Shown here one piece after another: positions 1 to 7,231 of a stretch of DNA of 10,309 nt. The DNA is from Candidatus Poseidoniaceae archaeon (GTDB taxonomy: Archaea; Thermoplasmatota; Poseidoniia; Poseidoniales; Poseidoniaceae). The translations under genes were made by a program, and so were the position numbers. The stretch spans positions 615-10,923 of the forward strand of contig DUHU01000116.1 in assembly GCA_013330765.1 (NCBI GenBank), in the 5' to 3' direction. The notes beneath the pieces are model-generated. The model saw only the letters and a list, made by a program, of their open reading frames with translations. It did not search any database and was not told the origin of the DNA. The number at the start of each line of letters is the position of its first letter. The stretch's first letter is position 1.

Positions 1-1227
1 TGCGACCATGTTGGAAAACGCCTTCGTGGACGCGACGGATTGCTCTGGGCCTGAGTGGATGTACACGCCTTGTCCACAAAGTCGGGCGATGGTGGAGCCC
101 ACGACGTTGACCACGCCGTGCACGTCGCCTCCTTTGAGCTGAATTTCTTTGATGGCCGCGATGGTGTCCATCGTTTCTCCAGATTGGGAAACCGCGAAGT
201 GAAGGGCTTCTGGGTTCACCACGGGGTCCTGATATCGGAATTCACTGGAAACGTGAGCCACGGCAGGGATGCGGGCCAAGCGCTCGATGAGTTGTTGGCC
301 GATCAGCGCCGCGTTCAGAGCCGTACCGCACCCAAGCAAGCGCACATGCGGGACTTTGCGAAGTTGTTTGGCAGAAAGGTGCATTCCGCCAAGGCGACCG
401 TTTCCGTTCTTTGCGTCCAGCCGTCCAGAAATGCATTGGCGCAGTGCTTCGGGTTGCTCGTAGATCTCCTTCAGCATGTAATGCGGATAGTCGCCCAGGT
501 CGGCTTCACCCCAACTCTCCTCCATGGTGATGGCTGAGGTGTCACTTTGGCCACCGTCAAGGCGTTCAATGGACAGGCCGTTCTTCCCGTAGGCCGCGAT
601 GTCCCCGTCTTCGAGGATGATGATTCGGTCGGTGTGTTCCACCAACGGCTGCGGATCGGAGGTGACGATGAGGCCGTGCTCGGCTTCACCCAACACCAGT
701 GGGCTTCCATTCCGCGCACAGACGAGTTCCTCGTGGTCGAGGAAGAGGGCGCAAACGCCCCATGTGCCTCGAAGTCCCTTCAGGGCTGTCCGCATGGCGT
801 TCATCGGCGATTGCCCTTTTTCCACCGCCTGCTCCAGGCGGTGTGCAATCACTTCAGAGTCGGTTTCCGAACGGAAGGAAGCTCCCTTCCGTTCGAGGTG
901 CCGTCGGACTCGTGTGGCGTTCTCGATGATGCCGTTGTGCACGATGACGACGCGCTGCTCGGGTCCAAGGTGCGGGTGGGCGTTCTCGTCGGTCACGCCG
1001 CCATGGGTGGCCCAACGGGTGTGGGCGATGCCCACCGTGCCTGGGATGTTTTCAGGCAGGATTTGTTCGAGCTCCTCCACCTTCCCCGTTCGCTTCCTGA
1101 CGTCGAATGACTCCCCTCGAATCGCAATTCCGGCGCTGTCGTAGCCGCGGTATTCCAACCGTCGAAGCCCGCTCACAAGGATGGGTGCGGCCTGACGGCG
1201 GCCGTGGTAGGCGATGATTCCACACAT
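1..1227 (-). CDS. glmS: Glutamine--fructose-6-phosphate aminotransferase (isomerizing), partial at C-terminus
   Basis: GlmS converts fructose-6-phosphate and glutamine to glucosamine-6-phosphate and glutamate, the cytoplasmic entry step to UDP-GlcNAc and surface glycans. The 409 visible residues begin MCGIIAYHG, with the N-terminal-nucleophile Cys2 exposed after Met removal. Glutaminase-domain motifs follow: RRLEYRGYDSAGIA (22-35), HTRWATHGG (69-77), HNGIIEN (97-103) and TDSEVIAHR (122-130). The interdomain segment HYMLKEIYEQPE (249-260) leads into the first SIS sugar-isomerase domain, with GCGTALNAA (299-307), SQSGETMDT (347-355) and GPEQSVASTKAFSN (393-406). Family members are about 590-610 residues, so roughly a third, including the second SIS domain, lies off the left edge. 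The ATG lies 2 bases after the stop of the S8 protease gene, with a GAGGTG ribosome-binding site at the right distance, so the start is secure and the gene is probably translated from the same mRNA. Two perfect hairpins lie inside the reading frame (823-843, 868-895). Confidence 0.97.
   Translation of the reverse strand, partial: MCGIIAYHGRRQAAPILVSGLRRLEYRGYDSAGIAIRGESFDVRKRTGKVEELEQILPENIPGTVGIAHTRWATHGGVTDENAHPHLGPEQRVVIVHNGIIENATRVRRHLERKGASFRSETDSEVIAHRLEQAVEKGQSPMNAMRTALKGLRGTWGVCALFLDHEELVCARNGSPLVLGEAEHGLIVTSDPQPLVEHTDRIIILEDGDIAAYGKNGLSIERLDGGQSDTSAITMEESWGEADLGDYPHYMLKEIYEQPEALRQCISGRLDAKNGNGRLGGMHLSAKQLRKVPHVRLLGCGTALNAALIGQQLIERLARIPAVAHVSSEFRYQDPVVNPEALHFAVSQSGETMDTIAAIKEIQLKGGDVHGVVNVVGSTIARLCGQGVYIHSGPEQSVASTKAFSNMVA
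823..843. repeat. Perfect 9-bp inverted repeat inside glmS
   Basis: CACCGCCTG and its exact reverse complement CAGGCGGTG, separated by 3 bases, can form a GC-rich hairpin in glmS mRNA (codons for HRLEQAVE). No T-run follows on the minus strand, so it is not a terminator of the gene. It may be chance or codon driven. Confidence 0.7.
868..895. repeat. Perfect 11-bp inverted repeat inside glmS
   Basis: CGAACGGAAGG and its exact reverse complement CCTTCCGTTCG flank a 6-base loop (AAGCTC). It lies 24 bases from the 9-bp inverted repeat at 823-843, so glmS mRNA could fold two adjacent stems about 330-405 bases after its start codon. A function is not shown. Confidence 0.75.
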
Positions 1228-1229
1228 GA

Positions 1230-4200
1230 TTACACCTCGACGGCATCCCCACAAATCGGGCAAGGGACCCTCTTCAAAGTCAGGTCACGCACGGTAAAGC
1301 TGGCCTCGCAGGACGAACACACTGCTTCGCGGCTGGGCGGGGGCAAATCGGGCAAGGCAGGAAGCGCCGGCATGGCGGGCGCTTCGTCGAGGGTGGGTGG
1401 AGGCAGGTCTGCAAGGTCGGGTAGGGAGGGGATCGGCAGGGCGAGTGTGGCCTCGGGCGCCGGCATCGTTCCTGCGATGGCGCGTCGGCGCCGACGTTCT
1501 TGTCGAGCATTCACCGGTTCTGGACGAACGGTTTCTTCCTCCTCAGGAACCTCGTCTTCCTCGTCCACGATGGCCACGATGTCCTTCGCTTCGTCAACGA
1601 CGGCAAAGGGTGTTTCGTCGGTCACGGGTTCAACCATCATCAGCACGTCGTCGTCGAGGTCGTCCTTCTCCTCGTCTGCTTCACGCGGTCGGCGGCGCAG
1701 TGCTCTGCGTGCGGTGAGGACCATGGCCAACAGGAGCACGACGACCACCAGACCAGAGCCGCCGAGGATGAGCATCTGCATGTCCCGATCGCCGGGCAAG
1801 GGAGCCAGCAGGTCTTCGACCCATGAACCGCCAGAACCATCGGAAACTTGCGGTTCAGCATCCGCCAAAATTCGCAAATCAAGGGCCCCTGTGGTGGACG
1901 TGAAGCCGACCACGACGTCGACGGATTCTCCGCTCGCACCAAGCAAGCGTCCGGCTTCGAGGATGTTGGCCAAGGCATAGGCCTCGTCCCCTTCACCCAC
2001 GGCCAGAAGCCCAAGGCGGACGACCGGCCCGCGCACGGATATTTCATCGTAGAACACCATGATTCCATGTTCACGTTCGATCATGCTGGTGCTGAGGGCA
2101 CCGGGTGCATCGATGCACGTCGGTTCATCGACGCTCCATCCTTGGTCGGTGACGGCGGTGCACACCGAGGCGTCTTCTCCTTGGCGTTCGATCCACAAAC
2201 CGACGAGGTTCCCGTCCTTGTCGAGTGCGAGGTGATGGTCGGAGGCGTCGTCTCCAACGGCGGCCAAGAAATTCCAGCTTTCTTGGCCACGCGCTCCATG
2301 GGTGTAGAGCAGGCCCAATCGCTCGATGCCAGTGACGTCGTCGCGGGCGGTTTGGAACAAGACGTGCAGTCGGTCTTCGCTGATCGCCACCGAAACAGGG
2401 TCGCCCTGTGAGGCCAGCACGTCGATGTCGGATTGCACGACGAAGGGGCCGTCCCACGAGCCGGACAAGTCGGGTCGCTCAGAGACCATCGTGAAGATGC
2501 TGGTCACGTCCAGCCAGGAGCCTCCAGTCGAGATGTCACGGTGGTAACCTGCGATGACCACTTCACCGTTCCGTTCTGCAACGTCAAGACCCCAATAGCC
2601 TCCCTCGGACAGCTTCAAAGGCGTTAATTCTCGTTGGACGGGCGTCATTTGTCCGGTCGTGGTCAACGCGGCAATGCCAAGGTCCTGGAGCGTGTAACCG
2701 TCCTCGCTCATCGTACGCCGCGTCCAAGCCAACTGGACCATGCCATCGCTGCGCACCGTGCTTGCAATCTCGCCGCCCCAATTGCGTTCGACGAGCACGT
2801 CGCTGATGACGACCATGGAACCGGAAAGGATGCGGGCGTGGAGTTCACCGTCGCGGGTCGTCAAGAGCACAGCTCCCTCCTCGCCGCCAATGAGTTCGAT
2901 CGGTGCTTCTCCATCGTCCAAAGAAAGCCGGATTGGAGAGCCAAGCGTGAAGGTGTCCGCCACCACCGTGAATCGGTGTTCTGCATGTTCTGTTTCAACC
3001 CCGTTTCCAGAGAGCAGGACGCGGTATTGGTGTCCGCCAACCTCGTCGACCTGGTCCAAGAACCGGGCCGTGGCGTATCCTGAGGTAGAACTCCCCCCGT
3101 TGACCCGGCCGATGGTCGCCGATTCCACGCTGAGCCAACCGTCGTCGGTCCAACGCTCAAGGTTCATGGTCAACGCCGTGGCTTCGTTTTGTCCAAGGTT
3201 GTCCAATCGTACGGAGACCTCGAAGGGTTGGTTCGGGACGGGAATCAGCGGCATCGTGGTGACCGCGCCTTGCATGAAGCGAAGGCTGGGCTCGACCGGC
3301 CTTGGGTCGATGGTGAAGGTAAATCGGAGTTCGTTGTCGCTTCGGTCAACGTCGTTCAGTTGCTCTTCTGGGTCGATGCTGATGACCACATCATGGGTGC
3401 CAGGCTCCGTGGCCCACCACCAGAGGCTGTAGGTGCGCCGCTCTCCTGGTTCGACCGTGCTGACCAGTCCTTGGCTTGGATACACTTCGGAAGAAGAGCC
3501 GGGCGCTTCGAGGAGGAGGCCGACGTTGTCGGCCGATGCATCGCCGTCGTTGAGGAATTCAAACCGGACCTCAAGCACCGTTCCCGCCACCGCACTCGTG
3601 GCGACCAAGCCTTCGTTGTACACGTTTGAGAGTCCAGTCAGTGCAAGTTCAGGGGCTGCGGGGAGGTTGTCGACTTCGTAGGTCCGGCGGAAGGATTCAC
3701 TCACGGAGCCCGATTGATTCACGAAACGGACGGCAACGTAGTGATCGCCGTCTTCAACGACGGTTGAATCCCAGGTCCACGACCAGTCCTGAAGCTCGAA
3801 ATCCTCGTCGTTCAACGTGGCCACTTCGGTCCATGGGTCGTTTCCAATTCGAGCCTCGACGGCACTCGGTTCAGGTCCTTGAGCGGTCCCTGTGAAGGTC
3901 ACACTGCCGTCGAGAACGGTTTGGGAGGAGGGCGAAGTGATGCTGGCAGCCATCCGTCCGAGGTTCATCCATCGAACGTCAGCAGCCGAGACGTCGCCGC
4001 CCTCCGTTCGAGCGCGTGCGAGCAGCCAGGTTTGGTCCTCGTCTTCGTCGACCCAGTCATCGTCGAGGGTCACGTCAAGGTACCATGCGCTCGGGTCTCC
4101 ACCGGCTTTGCGCCAGTCGAGCAACTCCACAGGGTTGCTCGAGCCGTCCCTGTACTGTTCGAGCCGAACCTCAACTTCCGTGTAGGTTCGTTCCGAGGTG

Positions 4201-6104
4201 TTCTCGACGCTCCCTTCGAAGCGCACGCGTTCGCCCGCGAGCAGCAAGGTCCCGTTTTGGTGAGACTCGATGTCAACGTGATGTCCTTCACCGTCGCCGA
4301 CCGGCGGTGGTGCGATGACGGTGCCGCCGGTCAGGGAGGTGCAGGTGCGTTCCAACACCAAATCGACGGCACATGAAGCGTCGATGAGGCCCCAGCCCCA
4401 CTTCTCGTTCCAATGCGGGTCGATCGACGGTTCGCTGGCGGTGCCTCGGCGTTCTGCTGAGTCATGGAGGAATTGTTTGACTTCGTCTGGCGTCAAGGAC
4501 GAGTCCGCTTCAATCATCAGCGCAACAACGCCCGCAGCCAGCGGTGTGGCCATGCTCGTTCCGTCTTTCGAGTCGTATCCAGATTCTGCCTTCGGGCGGT
4601 CCGGTTGGCCAGGGAAGGTGGTTCCAGTCGCCGCTGTCGCACTGGTGATGCCGGTGCCAAAGGAGGCCACGTCCGGCTTCAGTTCGTCGAGTTCATCGTC
4701 GTCTCCGTCGTCGTCCCGTGGCCCGTAGTTGGTGTAACTCGCCGTGGAATCATCGGTCCGGTTGATGGTGCTCCGGTCGTTGGCAGCAGAGACGGCCAGA
4801 CCCTTGTCAGCGCTTGCGGGCGAGGGCACGCGCCGGGCTCCGTCGTTGCCCATCGCGATGACGCAAACGACGCCGGCATCGGCGGCGTTGTTGACCTGCC
4901 GGGCCTCGGCGCTGGAGCCGTTGTCACCGGTGTCGCCAGGATTCAACGGGGAGCTGAAGGATCCAAATGACATCGATGCGACTTGGATGCCCTGAGAAGA
5001 TCCGTTGTGACCCCAGTCCGTGTTGGCGTTGTTGACCACCCATTGGATGCCGCTGATGGAATATTGTGAATTGGTCCCTCCTGTGTCGGTGAGGACCTTG
5101 ACGTCCACGAGGTACGCGCCGGGTGCCGTGCCCATGTGTTGACGGGATGCGTCACCCGTGCCGAGGGCGCTGCCTGCGACGTGGGTCCCGTGCCCTTGGC
5201 CGTCATCGGGATCCTGGGAGCCGTCAGGGTTGGAGGAGGTTGAGGTGGCATCAAATCCAGCCACCCACTTGTGGTCGTCGTACGAAAGCGGGTCGAGGTC
5301 CGGCGAATCGCTCTCGTCGTCGAAGTCGTTGAGGCTGCGATGTTCGTTGTCCACGCCGGTGTCGAGGATGGCGATGACCACACCATCACCGGTCAGGCCG
5401 GTGGGGTGGACTTCGCCTCCGTACACGTCGCTGTCTCGGGCCCTGAGGGCTTTGGCCGCCACATCATTGGTCGGGACGAGGAGGTTCTGCATCTCCACGA
5501 CCACCACGCCTTCGAGGCGCCAGAGGTCCAACAAGGCCGAGACCGGGACGCGGTCGAGCACGACCGAATCGAGGCTTTCTGGAAGGTCGAACCACGCGCC
5601 ACCTTCTTCGCCGACCCAACCGTGTGCGTCCAGAATTGCACGCAGGTTTGCGATGTCCTCGTCACTGGGGTGCCATGCGAAATCGACCACGATGGCCACC
5701 GTCCGTCGGCCGTCAGGCCCTTCGATGGCGGTGGAGGAGACGGAAGAGGCGCCGTCGAGCACCCTCTGGAGGCGGTCGTCCATGCCGTTTGCGTCGAGGT
5801 CAGGCCCGTACCGATGCCACCAACCGTAGGCTTCCTCGGCCTCACGGTCGGCGCGATCTGGCCATCGTTCTGGAGCGGGACACAATTCGTCACCGCACAT
5901 CAACGGAGGGACGCCGTCCACCACACTGACATACGATTCGGCGGGAGGAAGCAGGGCTTCACTGCCCGCAGCAGCGGGGCCTGTGACCATCAACACGAGG
6001 AGAAAGAGGGCAACACGCGTGCCGCGTGCGGACCTGTCCGCGCTCCCGCTCATCGTCGAACGGTCCGTCTGGACACCTTTGAGCCTATCCCGTTGGCTCT
6101 TCAT
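1230..6104 (-). CDS. Large membrane-anchored S8 (subtilisin-like) serine protease with CARDB/Ig-like domains and a cytoplasmic zinc ribbon
   Basis: A predicted secreted endopeptidase of 1,624 residues, held in the membrane by a C-terminal helix. Visible in order: signal peptide (hydrophobic core 31-41, AxA cleavage site near 46); EF-hand-like calcium loop DLDANGMDD (102-110); I9-like propeptide about 133-210; subtilase domain about 238-585 with Asp248 (AILDTG), His305 (GHGTHVAG), oxyanion Asn420 (AMGNDG) and Ser517 (DGTSMATP); a beta-sandwich 600-715; an Ig-like domain 718-812; a CARDB domain 818-935 and a second CARDB-like domain 938-1048; a beta-rich, possibly propeller-like region 1050-1415; membrane helix about 1444-1464; a basic/acidic cytoplasmic tail; a proline-rich stretch 1548-1592; and a zinc ribbon with Cys1596, 1599, 1615 and 1618. 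The catalytic residues are intact. Six N-x-S/T sequons lie in the ectodomain (367, 395, 448, 617, 635, 796). The first ATG overlaps the rhomboid gene by 20 bases. Met18 (ATG at 6053) gives a more standard signal peptide and is equally possible. Neither start has a clear ribosome-binding site. The natural substrate is unknown. Confidence 0.93.
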   Translation of the reverse strand: MKSQRDRLKGVQTDRSTMSGSADRSARGTRVALFLLVLMVTGPAAAGSEALLPPAESYVSVVDGVPPLMCGDELCPAPERWPDRADREAEEAYGWWHRYGPDLDANGMDDRLQRVLDGASSVSSTAIEGPDGRRTVAIVVDFAWHPSDEDIANLRAILDAHGWVGEEGGAWFDLPESLDSVVLDRVPVSALLDLWRLEGVVVVEMQNLLVPTNDVAAKALRARDSDVYGGEVHPTGLTGDGVVIAILDTGVDNEHRSLNDFDDESDSPDLDPLSYDDHKWVAGFDATSTSSNPDGSQDPDDGQGHGTHVAGSALGTGDASRQHMGTAPGAYLVDVKVLTDTGGTNSQYSISGIQWVVNNANTDWGHNGSSQGIQVASMSFGSFSSPLNPGDTGDNGSSAEARQVNNAADAGVVCVIAMGNDGARRVPSPASADKGLAVSAANDRSTINRTDDSTASYTNYGPRDDDGDDDELDELKPDVASFGTGITSATAATGTTFPGQPDRPKAESGYDSKDGTSMATPLAAGVVALMIEADSSLTPDEVKQFLHDSAERRGTASEPSIDPHWNEKWGWGLIDASCAVDLVLERTCTSLTGGTVIAPPPVGDGEGHHVDIESHQNGTLLLAGERVRFEGSVENTSERTYTEVEVRLEQYRDGSSNPVELLDWRKAGGDPSAWYLDVTLDDDWVDEDEDQTWLLARARTEGGDVSAADVRWMNLGRMAASITSPSSQTVLDGSVTFTGTAQGPEPSAVEARIGNDPWTEVATLNDEDFELQDWSWTWDSTVVEDGDHYVAVRFVNQSGSVSESFRRTYEVDNLPAAPELALTGLSNVYNEGLVATSAVAGTVLEVRFEFLNDGDASADNVGLLLEAPGSSSEVYPSQGLVSTVEPGERRTYSLWWWATEPGTHDVVISIDPEEQLNDVDRSDNELRFTFTIDPRPVEPSLRFMQGAVTTMPLIPVPNQPFEVSVRLDNLGQNEATALTMNLERWTDDGWLSVESATIGRVNGGSSTSGYATARFLDQVDEVGGHQYRVLLSGNGVETEHAEHRFTVVADTFTLGSPIRLSLDDGEAPIELIGGEEGAVLLTTRDGELHARILSGSMVVISDVLVERNWGGEIASTVRSDGMVQLAWTRRTMSEDGYTLQDLGIAALTTTGQMTPVQRELTPLKLSEGGYWGLDVAERNGEVVIAGYHRDISTGGSWLDVTSIFTMVSERPDLSGSWDGPFVVQSDIDVLASQGDPVSVAISEDRLHVLFQTARDDVTGIERLGLLYTHGARGQESWNFLAAVGDDASDHHLALDKDGNLVGLWIERQGEDASVCTAVTDQGWSVDEPTCIDAPGALSTSMIEREHGIMVFYDEISVRGPVVRLGLLAVGEGDEAYALANILEAGRLLGASGESVDVVVGFTSTTGALDLRILADAEPQVSDGSGGSWVEDLLAPLPGDRDMQMLILGGSGLVVVVLLLAMVLTARRALRRRPREADEEKDDLDDDVLMMVEPVTDETPFAVVDEAKDIVAIVDEEDEVPEEEETVRPEPVNARQERRRRRAIAGTMPAPEATLALPIPSLPDLADLPPPTLDEAPAMPALPALPDLPPPSREAVCSSCEASFTVRDLTLKRVPCPICGDAVEV
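1233..1238 (-). promoter_or_regulatory. Shine-Dalgarno site of glmS inside the last codons of the S8 protease gene
   Basis: On the minus strand GAGGTG lies 5 bases before the glmS ATG at 1227. It is formed by the last two sense codons of the upstream protease gene (Glu1623, Val1624), followed by TAA and two bases. This fixes the glmS start and suggests translational coupling of the two genes. Confidence 0.6.
1251..1319 (-). other. C-terminal zinc ribbon of the S8 protease
   Basis: Encodes residues 1596-1618: a CSSC knuckle, 15 intervening residues, then a CPIC knuckle followed by Gly. The CxxC...CxxCG pattern is that of a short rubredoxin-like zinc ribbon. It lies after the single membrane helix and the arginine cluster, so it should be cytoplasmic. 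Zinc binding is inferred from cysteine spacing only. Confidence 0.75.
1329..1463 (-). repeat. Proline-rich low-complexity linker in the S8 protease tail
   Basis: Residues about 1548-1592 carry imperfect repeats of the form LPxLPDLxxLPPP (for example IPSLPDLADLPPP and LPALPDLPPP), joining the arginine cluster (RRRRR, 1537-1541) to the zinc ribbon. It is probably an extended spacer or a docking segment for proline-binding partners. The DNA is a matching run of degenerate GC-rich repeats. Confidence 0.6.
1710..1781 (-). other. Membrane anchor helix of the S8 protease
   Basis: Encodes residues about 1442-1465, an uncharged run MLILGGSGLVVVVLLLAMVL followed directly by ARRALRRRP, a positive-inside stop-transfer signal. 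With the N-terminal signal peptide this predicts type I topology (ectodomain outside, tail inside). The GGSG near the outer end would weaken the helix. Confidence 0.85.
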
Positions 6105-7155
6105 TCGGCGGCCAGTCGAGGTGCTGCGGGTTGGTGGCGCATTGGAGCCTTGGACCGTTTTTTCGTTCCACCACGCCCACCTCGCTGTCGCACACTGGGC
6201 AACGAACCACGCTGGCCAGCTGTTCGAACCATGCCAAGCGCGTTTCTGGTTCGTCAGAGGCTTCCATCAAGGAACTCAAAACTCCCCTTGCACGCTTCGG
6301 TATCGGCATGCCCCTGGCGGTCCACGGGTCCTCGATTTCGGCGAGGTTCACCATGCTGCTTCGGAGCGCATCACGGCGACCGTGAAGGGTCGACAGGCCG
6401 CTCGGCCCCCCGTCAACCACGCCTCTCGGCACGGGGCCACCGCGTGCGACCAAGGGCAAGGTGAGGTAGGTGGCCAAAAAGCCCCCCAAATGCGCCATGT
6501 GAGCCACGTTGCCTCCTGCTCCCCCTTCCGCGGCCCACCAGCGGGCCACTTCGAGTCCAAAGTACAGAAGCGCAATGAGGCTCACCGGCCATGGGCGAAT
6601 CAAAATCAGCGGGAAGGGGATTTCGTCCCGGGGCCATCCCGCCAGGTACGCGCCCAGCAGTCCGAAGGCCGCACCGCTCGCACCCCATGCAGGCGTCACG
6701 CTTTCCCAATTTGCGAGGGTCCACGCCAGTGAGCCTCCAAAGAGGCCGATGGCGTACATGATCGCGTAGCGTTTGGTTCCAAGCCGTTGTTCCAACGGTA
6801 CGCCGACGAGTGCCAATATGACGACGTTGCCCAGCACGTGCATGAGGTCAAATTGGGCGTGGAGGAAGCCTGCAGTGACGGCCGTGTGCCACCATCGAGG
6901 GTCGTTCATTCGTCCTGGAATCAGGACGAGGTCGAACCAGAGCATGAAATCCTGGATCAGGTCCATGCGATACGCAGCCCCGATCACCGCTTGCATCACC
7001 GAGCCAAACAGGACCGCCAGAACGATGCCCAACGAGAGCGGTGCCCGTGACCGAATGGCGTAGATCATGGGTACGGCCACGGCAAGCAACCACGCCACGA
7101 TGAAGACCTGTTCCAACAAGGAGAGCGACGGCCACGCGAACGGAACCGTGGCCAT
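6085..7155 (-). CDS. Rhomboid-family intramembrane serine protease with C-terminal zinc ribbon
   Basis: A predicted integral membrane protease of 356 residues that cleaves membrane helices within the bilayer. Rhomboid signatures are present: the WW loop (RWWHTAVTAGFLHA, 87-100), HVLGN (106-110) giving the HxxxN oxyanion motif, GASGAAFG (158-165) with nucleophile Ser160, and HMAHLGGF (219-226) with catalytic His222. Hydrophobic segments at about 12-33, 40-62, 103-120, 130-149, 159-174, 183-204 and 218-236 give the six-helix core plus one extra N-terminal helix. The tail (about 240-356) is hydrophilic and ends in a probable zinc-binding site with Cys319, Cys322, Cys339 and His345. The start ATG at 7155 begins MATVPFAWPS. 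The frame stays open upstream to 7371, but that stretch is arginine/proline-rich and overlaps the divergent ccmA gene, so it was excluded. No clear ribosome-binding site precedes it. The gene runs into the S8 protease gene, making co-expression likely. Confidence 0.9.
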   Translation of the reverse strand: MATVPFAWPSLSLLEQVFIVAWLLAVAVPMIYAIRSRAPLSLGIVLAVLFGSVMQAVIGAAYRMDLIQDFMLWFDLVLIPGRMNDPRWWHTAVTAGFLHAQFDLMHVLGNVVILALVGVPLEQRLGTKRYAIMYAIGLFGGSLAWTLANWESVTPAWGASGAAFGLLGAYLAGWPRDEIPFPLILIRPWPVSLIALLYFGLEVARWWAAEGGAGGNVAHMAHLGGFLATYLTLPLVARGGPVPRGVVDGGPSGLSTLHGRRDALRSSMVNLAEIEDPWTARGMPIPKRARGVLSSLMEASDEPETRLAWFEQLASVVRCPVCDSEVGVVERKNGPRLQCATNPQHLDWPPNEEPTG

Positions 7156-7231
7156 GGGTGCTCGTGCATGCCCTCTGCTTTGACGCTTCGTGGGTCGGCG
7201 CCTTCTTGGGTGCGGGTCGGCTCGCCTCGGC
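7156..7231. promoter_or_regulatory. Divergent intergenic spacer between the rhomboid and ccm clusters
   Basis: These 76 bases separate two clusters transcribed in opposite directions, so both promoters should lie here or within the first codons of the flanking genes. The spacer is GC-rich. I find no convincing archaeal TATA box or BRE and no operator-like palindrome, so the promoter role rests on position alone. Confidence 0.35.

Noticed and set aside
823..843. Rho-independent-type terminator from the 9-bp hairpin with the nearby TTTTT on the plus strand
   Set aside because: The T-run precedes the hairpin on the plus strand and reads as A on the minus strand, and the site is in the middle of glmS.
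547..1144. Two plus-strand frames of about 180 codons
   Set aside because: Antisense shadows of glmS, which is certain from its motifs across the whole interval.
1204..1980. 258-codon plus-strand frame rich in Ser, Arg and Thr
   Set aside because: Antisense to the acidic and proline-rich tail of the S8 protease; composition is a by-product of the opposite strand.
5271..6464. 397-codon open frame on the plus strand
   Set aside because: It lies wholly antisense to the S8 protease and rhomboid genes, whose products have full family motifs. Its translation has no recognisable domain; high GC often keeps antisense frames open.
7190..7231. 14-residue N-terminal extension of CcmA
   Set aside because: CcmA proteins start just before the LEARGL-type strand, which fits the ATG at 7232; the extension adds nothing family-like.
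7156..7231. TATA-box/BRE promoter elements
   Set aside because: No A/T-rich hexamer of the expected type is visible in this GC-rich spacer, so no specific element is claimed.
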